Assembly: GCA_963710735.1 (NCBI GenBank)
Contig: CAVQBN010000007.1
Span: 17,715-81,714 of the forward strand
Length of the DNA: 64,000 bases
Source of the DNA: FEN-1297 sp963710735
GTDB lineage: Bacteria; Bacteroidota; Ignavibacteria; Ignavibacteriales; Ignavibacteriaceae
Direction: 5' to 3'
The notes under the pieces are model-generated. The model was not told the DNA's origin, searched no databases, and saw only the letters and a list, made by a program, of their open reading frames with translations. Shown here piece by piece: positions 58,078 through 64,000 of the stretch. The translations under genes were made by a program, and so were the position numbers. The number at the start of each line of letters is the position of its first letter. Position 1 is the first letter of the stretch.

Positions 58078-58854
58078 TGATTTCGGCGAATCAATTAAAA
58101 TATTATTCTTCTTTGCTTCATAAAAAATTTAGAAATGAAGAGAGCAAATTCATCGCCGAAGGCAAAAAAATTATTCTTGAAGGAATTAACAGTTCTTATA
58201 CGTGCGAAGTAATAATCGCCGCAAAAACATTTATTGATGATAATAAAGATTTCTTAGAAAAAATCGATTCGGAATCGATCCGGGTTGAAGTTATTAAAAA
58301 CCAGGATTTCAATAAAATTAGTGATACTTTAAATCCGCAAGGTATTGCCGCAGTATTTCATAAGGGAAAGAATAATAAAGCTGCTAAATTATTTGAATCA
58401 AGCCCTGTTGTTTATTTAGATGATATATCGGAGCCGGGAAATTTAGGAACAATTATTAGAAACTGTGACTGGTTTGGAATTTCGGAAATTTTTTTAAGTC
58501 CAAATTGTGCAGAGTTATTTAATCCTAAAACAATTAGAGCCAGCATGGGGTCATTGTTTCATTTAAATATTTTTGAAAACATTGTTCTAAGTTCCTATAA
58601 AAATGTTCTTAAGAGAAAAAAGATACAAAGTTTTATGCTCCGATATTAAAGGTACAAATATTTTTAAATTTAACGCCAGATCTAAAATAGTCGTTATATT
58701 TTCAAATGAATCTAAAGGACCAAATAAGGAAATATTAAATCTTTCCGATGAAATTATAACTATTCCGAAAATAGGAAATGCCGAATCTTTAAATGTTGCA
58801 AGTGCATCAGCAATAATTCTGGCAGAATTAACAAATAGTTTTAAAAAAACTTAA
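58077..58854 (+). CDS. TrmH/SpoU-family RNA 2'-O-methyltransferase (one frameshift)
   Basis: Length after correction about 258 residues. The N-terminal substrate-binding part has K-F-I-A-E-G-K-K-I-I-L-E-G. The SPOUT domain follows with motif 1 E-P-G-N-L-G-T-I-I-R-N (catalytic Arg), motif 2 I-F-S-N-E-S-K-G, and motif 3 I-P-K-I-G-N-A-E-S-L-N-V-A-S-A. These indicate rRNA/tRNA 2'-O-ribose methylation using SAM. A one-base indel near 58615 divides it; the two parts in neighbouring frames match without gap (K-N-V-L-K-E-K-R-Y-K-V-L-C). It overlaps the DUF971 gene by one base. Confidence 0.88.
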
Positions 58855-59139
58855 ATCGCATAAAAATTTAAATTATACTTGAAAAAGAGGAAAAAATAAG
58901 TTTAATTACACTTTATATAAAATATATTGTTATTTTTAATACAAGATTTCAGTCTAAATTCTAATAGACGAATATTTTTTGAATGACAATTCTTGAAAAG
59001 AGGCGGTGTAAGTCTTTCATTCTGTATGCTTAAAGTTTTATGATGCTTGTAATTTGGTACTTGAAAGTATCGTAAAATACTACCTATTTTTAGTAAGAAA
59101 CTAATTAGATAATAAATTAATAATCACAAGGAGTGGATT

Positions 59140-59673
59140 ATGGCCTTATCTAAAATTGCTTTTTTAGAAACTTATGCTCTTGAAAACAACGAAGGCATAA
59201 TGGGCGCAATACTAGTAACTGATTCTGATACAAAACCAATCGAATTTAGGGTTACGGCGCCTATCAAACCGACAAACTTTCAAAAAACCTTGTACGGTGA
59301 TGTTTTAATGGAACACGTTCTTGTCGAACTGGTTTCAGTTCCTTTACTTAGTGCAATAACCCAGGAAATTGATTTAATCCTTGTAAGAGATCCTTTTTTC
59401 CTTGGTGCTAATAACAAACAAGGAGTAAGGGTAGTTAGAGTTTATAGTCAAAATGACACGCCTTCCAGGGATGGAGCAGCTAAAGAAGAAATAAATTCAC
59501 CCGCCGGTGATAACGTAAAAACTTTTATCGAAACTTCTAAAAAATTCGAAGCTGAACTGCCAGAGATTAAATCTTCGATAAATTCAATCGCTGAAAATCG
59601 TAATTTTTTAGAACCGTTTGAAAGACTGAAAGTTGCATGCGAGCAGGTGCATCTGCAAAAAACCGGTGAATAA
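59140..59673 (+). CDS. Uncharacterised protein, partner of the SNF2-like gene
   Basis: 177 residues, no recognised family. The N-terminal part is beta-rich with hydrophobic strands (I-M-G-A-I-L-V-T-D, I-E-F-R-V-T-A-P-I-K-P-T), the middle has H-V-L-V-E-L-V-S-V-P-L-L-S and the C-terminal third is helical and charged. ATG at 59140 preceded by AAGGAG. Its TAA overlaps the ATG of the SNF2-like gene by one base (59673), so the two proteins are probably made together and may form a complex. No signal peptide. Confidence 0.8.
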   Translation: MALSKIAFLETYALENNEGIMGAILVTDSDTKPIEFRVTAPIKPTNFQKTLYGDVLMEHVLVELVSVPLLSAITQEIDLILVRDPFFLGANNKQGVRVVRVYSQNDTPSRDGAAKEEINSPAGDNVKTFIETSKKFEAELPEIKSSINSIAENRNFLEPFERLKVACEQVHLQKTGE

Positions 59674-62453
59674 TGTCCATCTATAAAAAAATAAGGAAGA
59701 GTACTGCAACTAAGATTTCCAATCTAGAATCCACCGAAACCTTCTTATGGAATAAGTGGATTCGGGAACCGTTAACGGAAGACAGAGAACTCGAACCGTT
59801 TATTAAACGATTGTGGGATACTAGCAAAATAGTTGTGAGCATTGATAATCCTGGCCTGGATAAATTTACTTTTAAATTTAAAAAAATTAAAATTTATAAA
59901 TCAGCGCAAAGGCTGCTGGATTTAAAATCCAAAACAAACCTTATTTTCTTTGGTTTCGGAACTTTCCAAACTACTAACATAAATATTTCCTTTAATCAGG
60001 AATTAAAACAATATTTTTCAACAACTATTGAATATGATGGCCCGGCACTATCATTTAAAATTAAAGATCACCGGAAGAAAGAATATACTACCCTGTTAAC
60101 TCCGTTTACAAAAGATATTTCTGGTTCCTTTAATAAATCCGGTAAGAGTGAAGAGAATGATATAACTCCGGTTAAAGAGATTGAAATAAAGGAGGAAAAA
60201 ACTTTAATAAATAAAATAGACAGCGAAATAAAAGTTAAAAAGACCATAGAAGTAAATTATAATTTCGATATTCCGAAAGTTGTTGATTATTTATCGGAAC
60301 TGATACCCAAAGTTTATAATATCGACCTATTAAATTCTTTCGAAGAATTAAATTCCAAAGGGAAAATTTACCAAACCAAAATTGAACTGCTGGAAGATAA
60401 GGCTTCTTTAATTGACCAAAAGTTCACAGACCTATTAATGAAACCGGAAATTAAATTAGCTAAAATAAATCATAATTTTATAATTGTGATTGAAAAGAAA
60501 GAGTATTTTTCCGAATTATTCCCGTGGGATATTATTGATAAAAAGATATCACTAAAAAAACTATTAGCAGAATCAAATAAAGCAGCTGCGTTTATATACG
60601 ATTCAAATTCCACAAAGCCGTTTAGCTATGAAACTACTATTAAGAAAATAGAAGATGAAAATATTGATAAACTACTGCAACCGGATATTGATTTAAGTGA
60701 GGGAGATAAAGAAGAATTATTGAAGGGATTATATCCATTTCAAAAAGACGGCGTAATGTTCCTAGTTGAAAATCATATAGCTCTTTTATGTGATGAACTC
60801 GGTTTGGGTAAAAAGATGCAGGCGATTTCTGCTCTTAAATATTTGTTTAAAAGAAGAGATATAAAAACAGCTCTTATAATAACAAATTATTTTTTAATCG
60901 GTAATAAACAATTTAATGAAGATACAGGCAATTCATATGGCTGGGAAGGACAATTAAATAAATTTGCACCAACTCTAACACATGCAGTAATTGCATCCGA
61001 AAGTAAAGAGATAGATTCAGAGCTCAATCAAACAGCTCAAATTTTTATTGCATCCTATGATATTTTAGTTAAAGCAACAGACGAAAATTTAGTTGATAAA
61101 GATAAACTAAAAACTTTTGACTGCATTATATTTGAGAACCCGGAAGTATTAAATGATTATAAAAAAAGAATTCAGAAACTCATCAAATCAATTCAGCCTA
61201 AATTTTTATGGATGATTTCTAACTTCGATAATCTGGAATTTAAAGAAAAAGTATTAGCCGAATTAACTCCAAAAGCAGTTTTGAAAAGGACAAAGGAAGA
61301 AGTCGGAGATCAAATTCCGGATCCTGTTAGGCAGGAGTATTGGGTTGAAATGGATAAGGATCAGAAAAACGAATATGACCAGGCTTTGTCTTACACTCAG
61401 AATCAAATTACAGATGTGGTTCAGACAGGTAATCCATATCGATTTCAATCAAAAGTTTTTTTGTCTCTCCATCAGTTAAAGCAGGTAACAAATTTTTCTA
61501 TACGAAATATTATCAGCAGCAAGGGACATATAATTGCATCACAGCTAAAATCAATTGCCCAAAATAAGAAGCAGGCTGTTGTCTTTTCACAATATGATAA
61601 ATACGGAACGCAAAAGTTAATTGAATTATTCAATCAAGAGGGTATTAATTATATAAAATATTTGCCCGGTATGCCGCAGAATGAATTAGAAAATTCGATT
61701 AAAAAATTCGAAAAAGACAAATCGATTACTGTTTTGTTAGCCGGTCTGCAGGCCACAATAACTAAAGTTAGTCTCGCCTATGCACCATATATAATTCATT
61801 TTGATCAATGGTGGGTACCAATTACACAATGGCAGCTTGAAGAAAAAATTACTGGAAAAGAAAATAAGTTACCTATAACAGTTATAAGCTATTTAACAAG
61901 AAATTCTGTCGATGAAAAATTGAGGGAAAAATTATTCGAGAAGGAATTATTGAATAAAAATTTAACCGATACAATCGGACCGGAACTTTTCTCCAAACTC
62001 ATTTCTGAAAAGGAATGGATGGATATTTTTAATATGCCGCCCGATAAAGATGCCAAACAAGATTCACTCGAAACTCATTATCAGAATTTAATTCAATTAA
62101 CTCCTGAAAAAATAATGGACAAGATCCGTTTGCTTTTTGTTAATCTTAGCTACTCAGGTATTAAAGTTAAAGACGAAGCATCAAAGATAAGGTATGCTAT
62201 TACCGGGACATTCTCAAAAAATTGGCGCCAGACAGAATTTGCCGCACAGTGCTATTTAATCTTTAAGGAACCGGATACGGAAGCAGTAAATTATTTTATT
62301 GAGTCACATAAAAAAATTAAGGGACTCGGAAAAATATTTATCATAACACTTAACCCATCTTACAGCGGAGAAGAAATAACGACACAAGAAAATGTGACAT
62401 TTATAAATGGAATGACACTTAGCCGATATTTGCGAATGCTGGAATTACTATAG
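59673..62453 (+). CDS. SNF2-like protein with degenerate ATPase motifs and Mrr-like C-terminus
   Basis: 926 residues. The N-terminal 340 residues are unassigned, Lys/Glu-rich. Residues about 350-760 follow the SNF2 helicase layout: L-Y-P-F-Q-K-D-G-V, then Walker A D-E-L-G-L-G-K-K-M-Q-A (374-384; Thr of GKT replaced by Lys381), a DEAH-equivalent I-I-F-E-N-P-E (Asp replaced by Phe487), helicase C-half V-F-S-Q-Y-D-K-Y-G-T-Q-K, and motif VI region Q-W-Q-L-E-E-K-I-T-G-K-E with no arginine finger. The last 110 residues resemble an Mrr-like nuclease fold (F-A-A-Q-C-Y-L-I-F) with Tyr in place of the catalytic Lys. Probably ATP-hydrolysis-dead. Translationally coupled to the 177-residue gene; it converges on the amylase gene with 2 bp between stops. 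Confidence 0.82.
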   Translation: MSIYKKIRKSTATKISNLESTETFLWNKWIREPLTEDRELEPFIKRLWDTSKIVVSIDNPGLDKFTFKFKKIKIYKSAQRLLDLKSKTNLIFFGFGTFQTTNINISFNQELKQYFSTTIEYDGPALSFKIKDHRKKEYTTLLTPFTKDISGSFNKSGKSEENDITPVKEIEIKEEKTLINKIDSEIKVKKTIEVNYNFDIPKVVDYLSELIPKVYNIDLLNSFEELNSKGKIYQTKIELLEDKASLIDQKFTDLLMKPEIKLAKINHNFIIVIEKKEYFSELFPWDIIDKKISLKKLLAESNKAAAFIYDSNSTKPFSYETTIKKIEDENIDKLLQPDIDLSEGDKEELLKGLYPFQKDGVMFLVENHIALLCDELGLGKKMQAISALKYLFKRRDIKTALIITNYFLIGNKQFNEDTGNSYGWEGQLNKFAPTLTHAVIASESKEIDSELNQTAQIFIASYDILVKATDENLVDKDKLKTFDCIIFENPEVLNDYKKRIQKLIKSIQPKFLWMISNFDNLEFKEKVLAELTPKAVLKRTKEEVGDQIPDPVRQEYWVEMDKDQKNEYDQALSYTQNQITDVVQTGNPYRFQSKVFLSLHQLKQVTNFSIRNIISSKGHIIASQLKSIAQNKKQAVVFSQYDKYGTQKLIELFNQEGINYIKYLPGMPQNELENSIKKFEKDKSITVLLAGLQATITKVSLAYAPYIIHFDQWWVPITQWQLEEKITGKENKLPITVISYLTRNSVDEKLREKLFEKELLNKNLTDTIGPELFSKLISEKEWMDIFNMPPDKDAKQDSLETHYQNLIQLTPEKIMDKIRLLFVNLSYSGIKVKDEASKIRYAITGTFSKNWRQTEFAAQCYLIFKEPDTEAVNYFIESHKKIKGLGKIFIITLNPSYSGEEITTQENVTFINGMTLSRYLRMLELL

Positions 62454-62455
62454 AA

Positions 62456-64000
62456 CTATTTCATTAAAATCATTTTCTTTGTACTTATAAAATCTCCTGC
62501 CTGCAATCTGTAAAAATAAATTCCACTTGAAAATTTTGATGCATTAAATGTTACATTATACTGCCCTGCTTGCTTTTCATTATTAACTAAATTAGCTACT
62601 TCCCTTCCTAAAACATCATAAATTTTTAATGTTACAAAACTGCTTTTAGGAATTTGATAATTTATTGTCGTACTAGGGTTAAAAGGATTTGGATAATTTT
62701 GATAAAGGTTAAATGTTTTTACACTAAAATTATTTTCCTTAATATCTGTAACTACTGCCGTATCAGGCACAGGCAGTTGTTTTGAAGTATAAATATGAAA
62801 TTCTCCTGGAGCCAATGAAATCGGAGTGCTGGTAATATTAACTTCATTCCCGGAAAGGTAGTCGTACCAAGTTCCGGTATATGGGAAACTTGAAGTCGAA
62901 GCGTTCTGAGAAACAACATCAAAATTTCCAATAGCTACTACATTCTGAGAGCTACTCAATAACGTAACAGATTTGACCGCACCTGTAAGATTAGTACTGA
63001 AATTGGTTGTGTTAAAAATATCATTTGTAGTTTTAAGATGAATAATTGCTTTTGTTACTTTAAATAATCTTAAACGATCTGCATTTTTAAGATAATCCCA
63101 TCTAATCGGCTTTTCACCGATTCTTCCGTTGTAATCTATTGAATAATCGTACCCAAGTTCTTGAAACTCCCACAGCATTTTCGGTCCGGGTACAGTATAA
63201 AAGAGTGCTTCACACAATTTTATTCGGTTAAGACCGGTAGGAATATTTTTAATATTATAACTGCCGCTGGAATTTCCATATTGCTCGTTCTTGTACATCA
63301 ATCTTTCTTCATCATGGCTTTCCATATATCCAACTAAACCCGGTACAGTCCAACCCCATGCTTTATAAGAAATTCCGGAAAAATCCCATGACGGATTAGT
63401 TGCATAACCCATAGCAGCTTGTTCATACGCTGAGCTCATATTATCCCAAACCAGCATACCATCTTGTGTAACTATTTTCTCTTCTGCATTAGCAACAAAT
63501 TCTTCGAGAATTACATACGCATTAGGATTAACATTCCATATAGCATTAGCTATTCTCTCTTCATTTGTAATCCTGGTTGCATCATAATTCTGCCAGTTAT
63601 TATAACCGTTGGGGTTTTGAGTATATCCGCCTGCCAGATCAAATCTAAAACCGTCCACATGATATTGAGTTAACCAAAACTTTGTTGTCGCATCAACAAA
63701 ATAATGCGTTGCCGCAGTGGTATGGTTAAAGTCATAACCAACATTATAAGGATGGGTTGGCTGCTGATTAAACCACGGATTATTAGCAGCCGGAATATTA
63801 TTTGTTGCATCCCAGTATAATCTAACCAGCGGGCATGAACCAAAAGCATCATTAAAAGGAATGTCCAGTATTATTGCAATGCGATCTTGGTGAGCCATAT
63901 CAATAAATTTTTTCAGATCATCTTTAGGACCTAATATTGATCAGGTGCATTAAAAAAATCCGGGTTGTATCCCCAGCTGCTATTTCCTTCAAATTCCATA
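62456..64000 (-). CDS. Extracellular alpha-amylase, GH13, with C-terminal sorting domain; starts outside window
   Basis: The ORF visible from 63898 contains GH13 regions in order: H-V-D-G-F-R-F-D-L (nucleophile Asp), V-I-L-E-E-F (acid/base Glu) and Y-M-E-S-H-D-E-E-R (third catalytic Asp). A C-terminal beta-domain is followed by N-Y-P-N-P-F-N-P-S-T and a type IX sorting tail (S-G-I-Y-F-Y-R-L-Q-A-G-D-F). The frame continues upstream to the window edge after a one-base deletion near 63941: corrected, N-A-P-D-Q-Y-x-G-P-K-D-D-L-K-K-F joins E-F-E-G-N-S-S-W-G-Y. It probably cleaves starch or glycogen outside the cell. The real start lies beyond 64000. Confidence 0.9.

Overview
The window reads as part of an AT-rich genome of the Ignavibacteria / Bacteroidota-Chlorobi group. 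The main evidence is the set of C-terminal secretion tails with the motif N-Y-P-N-P-F-N-P-S-T (type IX secretion style) on the kelch protein, the amylase and several orphan fragments. Abundant PAS-rich histidine kinases, AraC-type hybrid kinases, secreted BNR-propeller proteins and a GxxExxY gene flanked by short repeats fit the same group. No rRNA, phage module, CRISPR array or plasmid replication gene is seen; one tRNA-Thr is present. The species cannot be named from this sequence.

Layout. 1-8.4 kb: three signalling units on the minus strand (PAS kinase plus receivers, and a NarL-type kinase/regulator pair broken by eight single-base indels), separated by TIR-bounded repeat elements (3.96-4.83 kb). 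8.6-15.6 kb: an accessory stretch with 47-bp tandem repeats, a GxxExxY gene split inside its own signature motif by a tiny GIY-YIG element, a type ISP-like restriction-modification gene with a decayed 3' third, an RteC-like unknown gene and a DUF6266-like gene. 16-19.5 kb: ammonium transporter, LytTR regulator with a degenerate receiver, STAS protein. 19.7-30.3 kb: secreted or lipid-anchored proteins (kelch, three small lipoproteins, ScyD-like NHL protein), a hybrid kinase-AraC regulator carrying palindromic repeats within its coding sequence, and an FAD oxidoreductase. 31-41 kb: a complete kdpFABCDE potassium uptake operon with its sensor and regulator, facing a PAS-only protein. 41.4-50.4 kb: exported OB-fold protein, BNR propeller protein, S10 peptidase, NmrA-like reductase, reaction-centre-type dihaem cytochrome c, second STAS copy. 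50.7-55.9 kb: GH32/GH43-like glycosidase, SDR, MFS transporter, broken FG-GAP protein. 56-64 kb: tRNA-Thr, CNNM/CorC protein, DUF971, TrmH-type methyltransferase, a two-gene unit encoding a SNF2-like protein without ATPase motifs, and an extracellular alpha-amylase running off the window.

The strongest oddity is the 277-bp GIY-YIG element at 8982-9258. It has 13-bp inverted ends, is almost entirely open reading frame, and sits exactly inside the GxxExxY codons of another nuclease-like gene; removing it restores a full 129-codon reading frame. Second is the pseudo-SNF2 pair (59.1-62.5 kb), whose ATPase motifs and likely Mrr-like C-terminus have lost key residues. Many genes carry single-base frameshifts whose correction restores conserved motifs, so part of the damage may be assembly error rather than decay.
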